In this document: positions 22,690-30,487 of the stretch, piece by piece
Numbering within the stretch: the stretch's first letter is position 1
How the letters are laid out: each line of letters starts with the position of its first letter
Assembly (NCBI GenBank): GCA_017620455.1
Contig: JAFZQK010000057.1
Location: 1-39,056 of the forward strand
Length of the DNA stretch: 39,056 nucleotides
From: Clostridia bacterium
GTDB lineage: Bacteria > Bacillota_A > Clostridia > Christensenellales > Aristaeellaceae
Direction: 5' to 3'
Made by a program: the position numbers and the translations under genes
The notes under the pieces: model-generated
Seen by the model: only the letters and a program-made list of their open reading frames with translations
Told to the model about the DNA's origin: nothing
Database searches by the model: none

Positions 22690-23580
22690 GTGCACGCACG
22701 CATCCTGTTTTTATCCGCGGAAGGCAAAGCGTTCCCGGCCTGCGCTTGGGCACAGCAGATCCTGACGGAAATATCCGCCGCCTTCGGCCATTCCTTTTCT
22801 TTCCTGAAGGGCCGTGCGGAAGCGACGCTGTCCGACGGCGCGGTATCGGCCTGTCAGAAATGCCAGGCTGTTTTTCTCGCGGATGCGGACGATCCCGCCG
22901 CCCAGGCGCTGTACGACGAATTTGACCTGCCCCTGGCGGTCCGCGCCGTAGTACTGCCCGCCGCCCTGTGCGGCAGGCACGAAGCCCCGGTGCGCGCGCT
23001 GCTTTCCCACGTCCTTTCCCTGGACGAAGAGACCCGCCGCGCCGCCCTGCGCCAGGCCTGCGCCCTGGCCCGGGAAGAAGCGCTGCCCCTGGCCCACGTT
23101 CCCCCTGCCGGCGCCGCCAAAGCGGCCTGGACCGCGGAAATCTACGCCGCCGCCCAAGCCGACGCCGTGGAGGCCCGGGACGCGGCCAGGCGGCTGATCC
23201 TCGATCCAAATTCCCTGGGGCTGTGCCTGTGCTCGCCCTATGCCGGCGGCATCCTCCTGACGGCGGCCTCCGCCCTGTACGGGGACCGCTGCCTCGTGTA
23301 CGATTCCGCCTGGGACGAAACGGCGGGGGTGTACGCCCCGGCGCTTTCCAATGCGGACGGGCTCCACGCCCTGTATTCCATCGCTGCGGCGGTGGCCGCC
23401 CTGCTGCGCCGTTCCCTGGGGCTTTCCCGGGAGGCGGACTGCGTGCTGGCCACGCTGGATAACGTCCTGGCCGCTCCGGGAGAAACGCCCCAGAGCACCC
23501 TGGACCTGCTTTGCAGTCAGATCGCCGTGGCGGGGGCCCTGGCCGGCTTTTCCCATCCCTCCAAAGGAGAAGACGCATGA
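22690..23580 (+). CDS. Degenerate isopropylmalate/isocitrate-dehydrogenase-like protein (probable pseudoenzyme)
   Basis: This 296-residue protein can be laid along LeuB-type dehydrogenases from end to end. Residues 17-62 match the AlkVL...GG-AID..G-PLP...ckeaDAvLL stretch. Residues 73-95 match LLaLRkeL-lyaNlRPvk. Residues 113-150 (EETRRAALRQACALAREEALPLAHVPPA, then AW) match erIariAFelA-kR-kkvt-VdKaNvl-W. Residues 172-200 match the NlfGDILSDeaa strand and loop, and 230-250 match ilSaAMMLryslgl-eAd. The functional residues are gone: the KaN catalytic Lys position is PPAGAA, GDILSD is GGILLT (no metal Asp), and HGSAPDIAG is APALSNADG. About 50-60 residues shorter than LeuB. The homology call is by eye. 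GTG start with AAAGGATG upstream; ATGA overlap with the ABC gene. Confidence 0.62.
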   Translation: MHARILFLSAEGKAFPACAWAQQILTEISAAFGHSFSFLKGRAEATLSDGAVSACQKCQAVFLADADDPAAQALYDEFDLPLAVRAVVLPAALCGRHEAPVRALLSHVLSLDEETRRAALRQACALAREEALPLAHVPPAGAAKAAWTAEIYAAAQADAVEARDAARRLILDPNSLGLCLCSPYAGGILLTAASALYGDRCLVYDSAWDETAGVYAPALSNADGLHALYSIAAAVAALLRRSLGLSREADCVLATLDNVLAAPGETPQSTLDLLCSQIAVAGALAGFSHPSKGEDA

Positions 23581-25358
23581 TCTTCGGCAAATATATCAAC
23601 CGCTTTTATCTGAAATACGGGCATTTGCTGCTGCTGGGCCTATTGTCCCTGGTGACGGTGGACTCCCTGCAGCTGGTGATCCCGAATCTGTACCAGATGC
23701 TGGTCAACGGCGTGAACGACGGCTTTGTCACCGTGGACGGCGTCCGCATGGCCTTCGATCTGGATTTCCTGCTCAGATACGTGTGCATGCCCATGGTGTG
23801 GGTGATCCTTTCCATCGTGGTGGGAAGGTTCCTTTGGCGCGTGATGTTTTTCGGCGCGGCCATCCGGGTGGAAACGGACCTGCGGGAGCAGATGTTCGAT
23901 CACGTCCGTTTCCTCAGCCGGGAATACTACCAGGTCAACAAGGTGGGCAGCCTCATGAGCCTGTTTACCAACGATTTGGACACCGTGCAGGAGTGCTTCG
24001 GCTGGGGCGTGATGATGTTCTTCGACGCCCTGCTGCTGGGGGTGCTGGCGGTGCGCAAAATGTTCCTGATGAATCCGGTGCTTTCCCTGCTCACCATGAT
24101 CCCCATGGTGCTGCTGCTGTGCTGCTCCACGGTGGTGGGCCGAAACATGAAGCGCAAATGGGATATCCGCCAGGCCGCCTTTTCCTCCCTGAGCGATTTT
24201 GCCCAGGAGAGCTTTTCCGGCATCGCGGTGATCAAGGCCTTCGTCAAGGAAACCAAAGAGCTGATGGCCTTCAGGAAGATCAACGTGAAAAACGAAGACG
24301 CCAACGTGGCCCATACGAAAGCCGCGGTGCTGCTGCGCATCCTGGTGACGCTGTTCGTGGAAAGCGTGATCTGCATCATCCTGGGCTACGGCGGGTTTCT
24401 GGTGTACCACGGCCGGTTCAACGCGGGCCAGCTGGTGGAGTTCATCGGGTATTTCACCGCCGTGGTCTGGCCCATCATGGCCGTTTCCGAGCTTATTGAC
24501 ATGACCTCCCGGGGCAAGGCGTCCCTGGACCGCATCAGCACCCTGCTGGACGCGGAGCAGACCGTGAAGGACCGGCCCGGCGCCGCGCCGCTTGAATCCA
24601 TCCGCGGGGACATCGAATTCCGGCATCTCACCTTCCGCTACCCCGACGGCGAGTTCGACGCCCTGCGGGACGTGTCCTTTTCCATCCATGCGGGGGAAAA
24701 CGTGGGCCTGGTGGGCAAGACCGGCTCCGGCAAGACCACGCTGGTGGACCTGATCCTGCGCACCTACAACGTGCCGGACGGCACGCTGTTTATCGACGGG
24801 CACGACGTGAACACCGTCACCATCCATTCCCTGCGGGAAGGCTGCGCCTACGTGCCCCAGGATAATTTCCTCTTCTCCGACACCATCGAAAACAACATCG
24901 GCTTCGGCGTGGAGGACTGCGACCCGGACGCCGTTTCCCGCGCCGCCGTGCTGGCGGACGTGCACGATAACATCATGGAATTCCAGGATGGGTACAAAAC
25001 CGTCCTGGGCGAGCGCGGCGTCACGGTATCCGGCGGGCAGAAGCAGCGCATCTCCATCGCCCGGGCGCTGATGAAGGACGCCCCCATCCTGATCCTGGAC
25101 GATTCCGTGTCCGCGGTGGACACGAAAACGGAGAAGAATATCCTTTCCGGTCTCAAGGAGACCCGCAGCGGGAAAACCACCATCCTCATCGCCCACCGCA
25201 TTTCCACCATCGAGCGCATGGACAAGATCCTTTTCATCGACGACGGCCGCCTCATCGCCGCGGGAAAGCATGAAGAGCTGTACGCCTCCTGCCCCGCCTA
25301 CCGGAAAATGGTGGAGCTGCAGAAGCTGGAAGAGGAAGGGGGCGGCATGCATGCGTGA
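23577..25358 (+). CDS. Heterodimeric ABC exporter, half with degenerate ATP site (BmrC-like)
   Basis: The 593-residue half-transporter has a six-helix exporter membrane domain (about 15-310) and a nucleotide-binding domain (about 345-580). Walker A is GKTGSGKTT (380-388), the signature VSGGQ (484-488), Walker B LILDDS with Asp509 in place of the catalytic Glu, and the H-loop His540. The Asp-for-Glu change is the usual mark of the non-hydrolysing subunit in BmrCD/LmrCD-type heterodimers. Substrates of that group include drugs, lipids and peptides. The ATG at 23577 overlaps the stop of the dehydrogenase-like gene; an open frame reaching back to 23511 lies inside that gene and has no reason to be used. 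Confidence 0.93.
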   Translation: MIFGKYINRFYLKYGHLLLLGLLSLVTVDSLQLVIPNLYQMLVNGVNDGFVTVDGVRMAFDLDFLLRYVCMPMVWVILSIVVGRFLWRVMFFGAAIRVETDLREQMFDHVRFLSREYYQVNKVGSLMSLFTNDLDTVQECFGWGVMMFFDALLLGVLAVRKMFLMNPVLSLLTMIPMVLLLCCSTVVGRNMKRKWDIRQAAFSSLSDFAQESFSGIAVIKAFVKETKELMAFRKINVKNEDANVAHTKAAVLLRILVTLFVESVICIILGYGGFLVYHGRFNAGQLVEFIGYFTAVVWPIMAVSELIDMTSRGKASLDRISTLLDAEQTVKDRPGAAPLESIRGDIEFRHLTFRYPDGEFDALRDVSFSIHAGENVGLVGKTGSGKTTLVDLILRTYNVPDGTLFIDGHDVNTVTIHSLREGCAYVPQDNFLFSDTIENNIGFGVEDCDPDAVSRAAVLADVHDNIMEFQDGYKTVLGERGVTVSGGQKQRISIARALMKDAPILILDDSVSAVDTKTEKNILSGLKETRSGKTTILIAHRISTIERMDKILFIDDGRLIAAGKHEELYASCPAYRKMVELQKLEEEGGGMHA

Positions 25359-27243
25359 GTATTTGCCCATCCTCATCGTGGCCGTGATCATCGGCCTGTT
25401 TTCCGTGGGCTTCCTGACGGCCTACCTGCTGGAAAAGAACAAGAAGGAATCCATGGGCTTCGACCGGCACATGGAGGACCGGGAGATCGTCCGCCGCCTG
25501 CTGCGCTACGCCAGGCTCTACCGCCGGCAGTTCCTGACGGTGTTCTTCATCATGCTTTTCTCCATCGTGTACGATCTGGCTTCTCCCCTGCTGGTGGGGC
25601 ACATCGAAGAAACGGTGAAGGGAAAATTCGAGCTCCCCTATCTCTTTTCCATCGTGGCGGTCTACGCCGGCATCCTCATCGTCAGCCTGATATGCACCTA
25701 TCTCCAATCCATGATGCTGCAGAAAACGGGCCAGAAGATCCTCTCCGCCATCCGGCAGGATACCTTCGTCCACATCGAATCCCTCTCCCACGAGCAGCTG
25801 AATAACCTGCCCGTGGGCAAGCTGGTCACCCGCGTCAGCAACGACCCCAACGCCATTTCCTTCATGTTCACCAATATCCTGATCAACCTGATCAAAAACG
25901 TGATGGTGGTATTCGGGGTGCTGGGGGCCATGCTGACGCTGAATAAGGCGCTGACGCTGATGGTGCTGTGCTTCGTGCCCTTCGTGGTGCTCTTCACCAT
26001 CATTTTCCGCAAGTTCTCCCGCAAGGTGCACCGCGCCGTCAACGACGCCACCACCGCCATCAATACCTACCTGTCCGAAAACCTCTCCGGCATGAAGATC
26101 ACCCAGATCTTCAACCGCGAGGACCGCAAAATGGCGGATTTCACCGAAAAGAGCCGCCAGCTCAGGCGCGCCAAATACGCCCGGATGCTGGTGTTCGGCA
26201 TTTTCCGGCCCCTGGTGTACATGCTCTATATTTCCTGCACCCTGTGCCTTTTCTACCTGGGCGGCCGGGCGGTGATCGAGGGCCAGTCTCCCCTGGGCCA
26301 GGCCGTCACCTCCGGGGTGCTGGTGAGCTTTTATATGTATATCTCCCGTTTCTTCAACCCCATCCAGACCCTGGCGGAGCAGTTCGATCAGCTGCAGCGC
26401 TCCTTCGCCTCCGCGGAAAAGATCTTCACCGTCCTGGATATGGAGCCCGAGATCGTGGACGGGCCGGACGCCGTGGAGCTTCCGGAGATCCGCGGAGAAA
26501 TCGAATTCCAGGACGTATGGTTCTCCTATAAGCCGGACGAATGGGTGCTCAAGGGCGTGTCCTTCCATATCATGCCCCGGCAGACGGTGGCGTTCGTGGG
26601 GGCCACAGGCTCCGGCAAAAGCACCATCCTGTCCCTGATCTGCCGGAATTACGATATCCAGAAGGGCCGCATTCTCATCGACGGCCGGGACATCCGCACC
26701 ATCAAGATCTCCTGCCTGCGCCGTCATTTCGGCCAGATGCTGCAGGACGTGTTCCTCTTTTCCGGCACCATCCGCAGCAACATCGTCCTCCGGGACGAAA
26801 CCATGACGGATCAGGAGGTCATGGCCGCCTGCCGCTACGTGAACGCCGATTCCTTCATCAACCGCCTGGAAAAGGGCCTGGACGAGCCGGTGCGGGAGCG
26901 GGGCAACAATTTCTCCGCCGGCCAGCGGCAGCTTCTGTCCTTCGCCCGTACCATCATCCACAAGCCCTCCGTGGTGATCCTGGACGAAGCCACCGCCAAC
27001 ATCGACACGGAAACGGAGCTGCTGATCCAGGATTCCCTGGAAAAGATCAAGAACATCGGCACCATGCTCATCGTGGCCCATCGCCTTTCCACCATCCAGC
27101 ACGCGGACAACATCATCGTCCTCTCCGGCGGCGCCATCACCGAGCAGGGCACCCATCAGGAGCTGCTGCACCGCCACGGGCAGTACTATCAGCTTTACAC
27201 GCTGCAATTCCATCAGCAGCAGCTGCTGCGCTCCGAGAGCTGA
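25351..27243 (+). CDS. Heterodimeric ABC exporter, catalytic half (BmrD-like)
   Basis: The 630-residue partner of the preceding gene overlaps it by eight bases. The nucleotide-binding domain has Walker A GATGSGKS (417-424), Walker B VVILDE with catalytic Glu546 and the H-loop His577, so it is predicted to hydrolyse ATP. Its signature is FSAGQ (521-525) rather than LSGGQ, and this face would complete the degenerate site of the partner. An extra hydrophobic helix (about 5-27) followed by a charged linker precedes the standard membrane domain (about 60-340). It is the last gene of the long operon; no terminator is visible before the tldD promoter 12 bases later. Confidence 0.93.
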   Translation: MREYLPILIVAVIIGLFSVGFLTAYLLEKNKKESMGFDRHMEDREIVRRLLRYARLYRRQFLTVFFIMLFSIVYDLASPLLVGHIEETVKGKFELPYLFSIVAVYAGILIVSLICTYLQSMMLQKTGQKILSAIRQDTFVHIESLSHEQLNNLPVGKLVTRVSNDPNAISFMFTNILINLIKNVMVVFGVLGAMLTLNKALTLMVLCFVPFVVLFTIIFRKFSRKVHRAVNDATTAINTYLSENLSGMKITQIFNREDRKMADFTEKSRQLRRAKYARMLVFGIFRPLVYMLYISCTLCLFYLGGRAVIEGQSPLGQAVTSGVLVSFYMYISRFFNPIQTLAEQFDQLQRSFASAEKIFTVLDMEPEIVDGPDAVELPEIRGEIEFQDVWFSYKPDEWVLKGVSFHIMPRQTVAFVGATGSGKSTILSLICRNYDIQKGRILIDGRDIRTIKISCLRRHFGQMLQDVFLFSGTIRSNIVLRDETMTDQEVMAACRYVNADSFINRLEKGLDEPVRERGNNFSAGQRQLLSFARTIIHKPSVVILDEATANIDTETELLIQDSLEKIKNIGTMLIVAHRLSTIQHADNIIVLSGGAITEQGTHQELLHRHGQYYQLYTLQFHQQQLLRSES

Positions 27244-27255
27244 CGGCCGCCGCTC

Positions 27256-27284
27256 TTGTCAAATAAAGCCTTTGATGGTATAGT
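27256..27284 (+). promoter_or_regulatory. SigA promoter of tldD-tldE
   Basis: TTGTCA (27256-27261), a 17-bp spacer and TATAGT (27279-27284). It begins 12 bases after the ABC exporter stop codon, so read-through from upstream may add to it. Confidence 0.78.
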
Positions 27285-27320
27285 ATTCTGGAAAAAAAGA
27301 TTAAGGAGGATCGTTTTTCT

Positions 27321-28718
27321 ATGCCTTTCTCTTCGTATCTCAACGGAAAACGGCAGGACTGCGCGGATCTGGTGCAGGCCCTGGGCCGGTATTTCCCCTA
27401 CGTCAGCATCCTGGGCACCGACGTGCGCAGCACGGTGGTCCGGGCGGACAAGCGCACCTCCGCCGTTCAGGAAGGCGGCGGGGAATGCGGGTTCGTGGTG
27501 AAAATGAACGACGGGCGCGCGTTTTACGAGTATTCCCTGGATGATATTTCCGGTGACAAAGCCGCCCTGGCGGACCGCATCCGCGCCGCCGTGGAGACGG
27601 ACGCGGCGCTTTCGGAGCGCATGATCGCCCCCGGCCCCATCGACGATGCGCCCATCGCGCAGGATTTCGTCCGGGAAACGGATTTCGCCGATTACAGCGA
27701 CGCGGACCTGCTGAAGGAATGCAAGGCGCTGGTGGAAGAAATGGGCGAAAAGGACCAGCGCGTCCTCAACGCCTTCGCCGTGCTGCAGTTTATCACCTGC
27801 TCCAAGCTGTTCGTTTCCAGGAACCGCCATCTCAGCCAGCACTACGGCTGGGCCAACGGCCATCTGATCGTAATGTTCGGCGGGGACAAGATGGTGCAGG
27901 CCCGGCACACCGAGGGCGCGGACCGGCTGAGCGAAATCATCTCCGCCCTGCGCGCCCACGCCGGCAGAGTCGTTGACCTGGCCGAGCACCTTACCCACGC
28001 CACCCCCATTGAGCCCGGCATCTACGACGTGATCACCGATCCCTCCATCACCGGCCTCATCGCCCACGAAGCCTTCGGCCACGGCGTGGAAATGGATCAG
28101 TTCGTCAAGGACCGCGCCCTGGCCAAGCACTGCATGGGCCAGTACGTGGCCTCCCCCATTTCCAACATGCACGATGGCGCGGCGGCTACCCATTCCGTGG
28201 CCTCCTACTTCTTCGACGATGACGGCGTGCTGGCCCACGATACCCAGATCATCAAGGACGGCATCCTCACCGCCGGCCTGTCCGATCTGGCCAGCGCCGC
28301 CCAGCTGGGCGCCGCCCCCACCGGCAACGGCCGCCGGGATTCCTACAAGCGCAAGGCCTACGCCCGGATGACCAACACCTTCTTTGAGCCGGGCAAGGAT
28401 AAGCTGGAGGACATGATCGCCTCCGTAAAGCACGGCTATATGCTCTTTGAAACCAACAACGGCATGGAGGATCCGAAAAACTGGCAGATCCAGTGCACCG
28501 CGGAATACGGCATCGAGATCGTGGACGGCAAGCTCACCGATCATTACGTATCCCCCGTGGTGATGAGCGGCTTCGTGCCCGATCTGCTCAAGTCCATTTC
28601 CATGATCTCCGATCAGAGCAAGGTCATCGGCTCCGGCATGTGCGGCAAGGGCTACAAGGAATGGGTGCGGGTGGCCGACGGCGGGCCGCATCTGAAAGTG
28701 AGGGTGAAGCTGGGATGA
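27321..28718 (+). CDS. tldD: TldD metalloprotease subunit
   Basis: This 465-residue catalytic partner of the TldD/TldE heterodimer degrades unfolded peptides and, in some bacteria, matures peptide antibiotics such as microcin B17. The zinc motif HEAFGHGVE (HExxxH form) is intact and the distal Cys ligand is in GSGMCGKG near the C-terminus. ITDPSITGLIAHEAFGHG and IKDGILTAGL are family signatures. AAGGAGG precedes the ATG. Its stop overlaps the tldE start (ATGA), as expected for two subunits made in equal amounts. It follows an ABC exporter, which recalls peptide maturation loci, but no peptide precursor lies next to it. Confidence 0.95.
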   Translation: MPFSSYLNGKRQDCADLVQALGRYFPYVSILGTDVRSTVVRADKRTSAVQEGGGECGFVVKMNDGRAFYEYSLDDISGDKAALADRIRAAVETDAALSERMIAPGPIDDAPIAQDFVRETDFADYSDADLLKECKALVEEMGEKDQRVLNAFAVLQFITCSKLFVSRNRHLSQHYGWANGHLIVMFGGDKMVQARHTEGADRLSEIISALRAHAGRVVDLAEHLTHATPIEPGIYDVITDPSITGLIAHEAFGHGVEMDQFVKDRALAKHCMGQYVASPISNMHDGAAATHSVASYFFDDDGVLAHDTQIIKDGILTAGLSDLASAAQLGAAPTGNGRRDSYKRKAYARMTNTFFEPGKDKLEDMIASVKHGYMLFETNNGMEDPKNWQIQCTAEYGIEIVDGKLTDHYVSPVVMSGFVPDLLKSISMISDQSKVIGSGMCGKGYKEWVRVADGGPHLKVRVKLG

Positions 28719-29992
28719 CGAACATCATTGAATTGTTGAAAAAGAACGGCGGCATCAGCGCCTGGCGCGTCAGCGAAACCGCCACAAAATCCTATGAGCT
28801 GTTTTTCGTGCACAGGCAGCTGGAAACCGTCCGCGCCACCGATACCCTGGATACCAAAGTGACCGTATACGTGGATCACGACGGCTGCCGGGGGGATTCC
28901 ACGTTCACCGTATCCGCCGCGCTGTCGGATGAAGAAGCGGAAAAGAAGATCGCCGACGCGGTCGGGCGCGCCGGTCTAGTGTCCAATCCGCCCTATACCC
29001 TGCCCGAAGGCGAAACGCTCCGGGCCGAACTGCCCACCAACATGCAGGACGAGGATCCCAAGGCCCTGGGCCGGAAGATCGCGGACGCCGTCTTCGCCGC
29101 GGACAGCGTGCCCGGCGGCAGCATCAACGCCTGCGAAATCTTTCTCTACCGGGACACCCTGCACGTCCGCAACAGCAGCGGCGTGGACAAATCCCAGGTG
29201 ACCCACCGGGTCATGATCGAGGCCATCCCCACCTTTACGGATGATAAGCAGTCCGTGGAGCTGTACGAGGATTACCGCTTCACCGTCTTTGATCCCGAAA
29301 AAATCACCGCGGAGATCGCCCGGAAAATGGCCGAGGTACGGGACCGGGTCATCGCCGAAAAGCCGCAGACGCCCCTGAAAACCCGGGTGCTGCTGCGCCC
29401 CCACGAGATCCGCGGCATATGCGAGGAGCTTTCCTGGGCCCTGAGCTACAATGCGGTCTACTCCCACGCCACCCCCTTCAGCCTGAAGGACGATCTGCAG
29501 GAAGGCGGCGACGGCGACAGGCTGACCCTCACCATGCGCGGCGTGGTGGAGGGCAGCGAGGATTCCGCTTTCTTCGACGAGGACGGCACGGCCCTCACCG
29601 ATACCTGCGTCATCGACAAGGGCGTGGTGAAGAACAATCACGGCTCCAGCCGCTACGGCCAGTACCTGAACGTGGAGCGCCCCAGCGGAAATATGAACTG
29701 CATGGTCCTGGACGCGGGCACCGTATCCGATGCCGATCTGAAAAGCGCCCCCTATCTGGAATGCGTATCCCTTTCCGGGCTGCAGATGGATCTGTTCAGC
29801 GATTACATCGGCGGCGAGATCCGCCTGGCGTACTGGTTCGACGGCAGGGAGACCCGCCCCGTCACCGGCATCACCATGAGCGGAAAGCTCAGCGACGTGC
29901 TCAAGCATCTGCGGCTTTCCAGGGAAACCGTGGTGGACGGCGCGTATCAGGGCCCCGCCCTGCTGCTGATGCCGGAAATGACGGTTTTGTGA
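28715..29992 (+). CDS. tldE: TldE (PmbA) subunit
   Basis: This 425-residue non-catalytic partner of TldD is a homologue without the HExxxH metal motif; the equivalent region reads LSWALSYNAVYSHATPFS. Conserved PmbA features are the INACEIFLYRDTLHVRNSSGVD segment, DTCVIDKGVVKNNHGSSRYGQYLN, and the GEIRLAYWFDGRETRPVTGITMSG end. It shapes the substrate tunnel of the TldD/E dimer. The ATG at 28715 overlaps the tldD stop; the open frame extends further upstream within tldD but only this start fits the family. The ribosome site is weak (GGG just before the ATG), consistent with translational coupling. No terminator is visible before the hup promoter. Confidence 0.93.
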   Translation: MTNIIELLKKNGGISAWRVSETATKSYELFFVHRQLETVRATDTLDTKVTVYVDHDGCRGDSTFTVSAALSDEEAEKKIADAVGRAGLVSNPPYTLPEGETLRAELPTNMQDEDPKALGRKIADAVFAADSVPGGSINACEIFLYRDTLHVRNSSGVDKSQVTHRVMIEAIPTFTDDKQSVELYEDYRFTVFDPEKITAEIARKMAEVRDRVIAEKPQTPLKTRVLLRPHEIRGICEELSWALSYNAVYSHATPFSLKDDLQEGGDGDRLTLTMRGVVEGSEDSAFFDEDGTALTDTCVIDKGVVKNNHGSSRYGQYLNVERPSGNMNCMVLDAGTVSDADLKSAPYLECVSLSGLQMDLFSDYIGGEIRLAYWFDGRETRPVTGITMSGKLSDVLKHLRLSRETVVDGAYQGPALLLMPEMTVL

Positions 29993-30013
29993 TGTTTTTG
30001 AAACAGATTGGGC

Positions 30014-30042
30014 TTGATTAAAACCGGAAAATATTGTATAAT
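30014..30042 (+). promoter_or_regulatory. SigA promoter of hup
   Basis: TTGATT (30014-30019), a 17-bp spacer and consensus TATAAT (30037-30042), giving a 5' leader of about 47 bases. Confidence 0.8.
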
Positions 30043-30095
30043 TCTGGAAAAGGGAATCTTTTCCCGGAATCAGTGCAAAAGAAAGGATGCGTACC

Positions 30096-30386
30096 ATGAA
30101 TAAGACTGAACTGATTGAAAAAGTATCTTCCACCGCTGAAATCACCAAGGCGGAAGCCATGAAAGTCGTCAACGCCACCCTGGAAGGCATCACCGAAGGC
30201 CTGGTGGCCGACGGCAAGGTGGTGCTGGTGGGCTTCGGCACCTTTGAAGTGCGTACCCGCACCGCCCGTGCCGGCCGCAATCCCCGCACCGGCGAGCAGA
30301 TCAAGATCAAGGCGTCCCGCGTGCCCGCCTTCAAGCCCGGCAAGGACATGAAGGAAACCGTCAACAAGAAAGCCAAGAAAAAGTAA
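30096..30386 (+). CDS. hup: DNA-binding protein HU
   Basis: The 96-residue histone-like protein bends and compacts DNA as a dimer. It opens MNKTELIEKVSSTAEITKAEA, has the core GFGTFEVRTRTARAGRNPRTGE with the DNA-arm proline in RNPRTGE, and ends KIKASRVPAFKPGKDMKETV. A short lysine tail (NKKAKKK) extends beyond the usual 90 residues. The ATG at 30096 follows AAAGGA by eight bases; an in-frame ATG nine bases earlier abuts that site. It is a single-gene unit with its own promoter and terminator. Confidence 0.97.
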   Translation: MNKTELIEKVSSTAEITKAEAMKVVNATLEGITEGLVADGKVVLVGFGTFEVRTRTARAGRNPRTGEQIKIKASRVPAFKPGKDMKETVNKKAKKK

Positions 30387-30407
30387 GCGGCGCATCCCGC
30401 CTGCCCG

Positions 30408-30430
30408 GCGCTCCTTCGGGAGCGCTTTTT
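30408..30430 (+). terminator. Terminator of hup
   Basis: A 7-bp stem GCGCTCC/GGAGCGC with a TTCG tetraloop, then five T. Confidence 0.92.
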
Positions 30431-30436
30431 CTGTTC

Positions 30437-30471
30437 AAAAAAGCGCCCCTCCGCACAAAGCCGAGGGGCGC
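30437..30471 (-). terminator. Terminator of the C11 peptidase gene
   Basis: A 9-bp stem (30443-30451 with 30463-30471), followed on the minus strand by TTTTTT. It lies back to back with the hup terminator, so both convergent genes have their own. Confidence 0.9.
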
Positions 30472-30487
30472 TGCTCCATTTTTGCCG

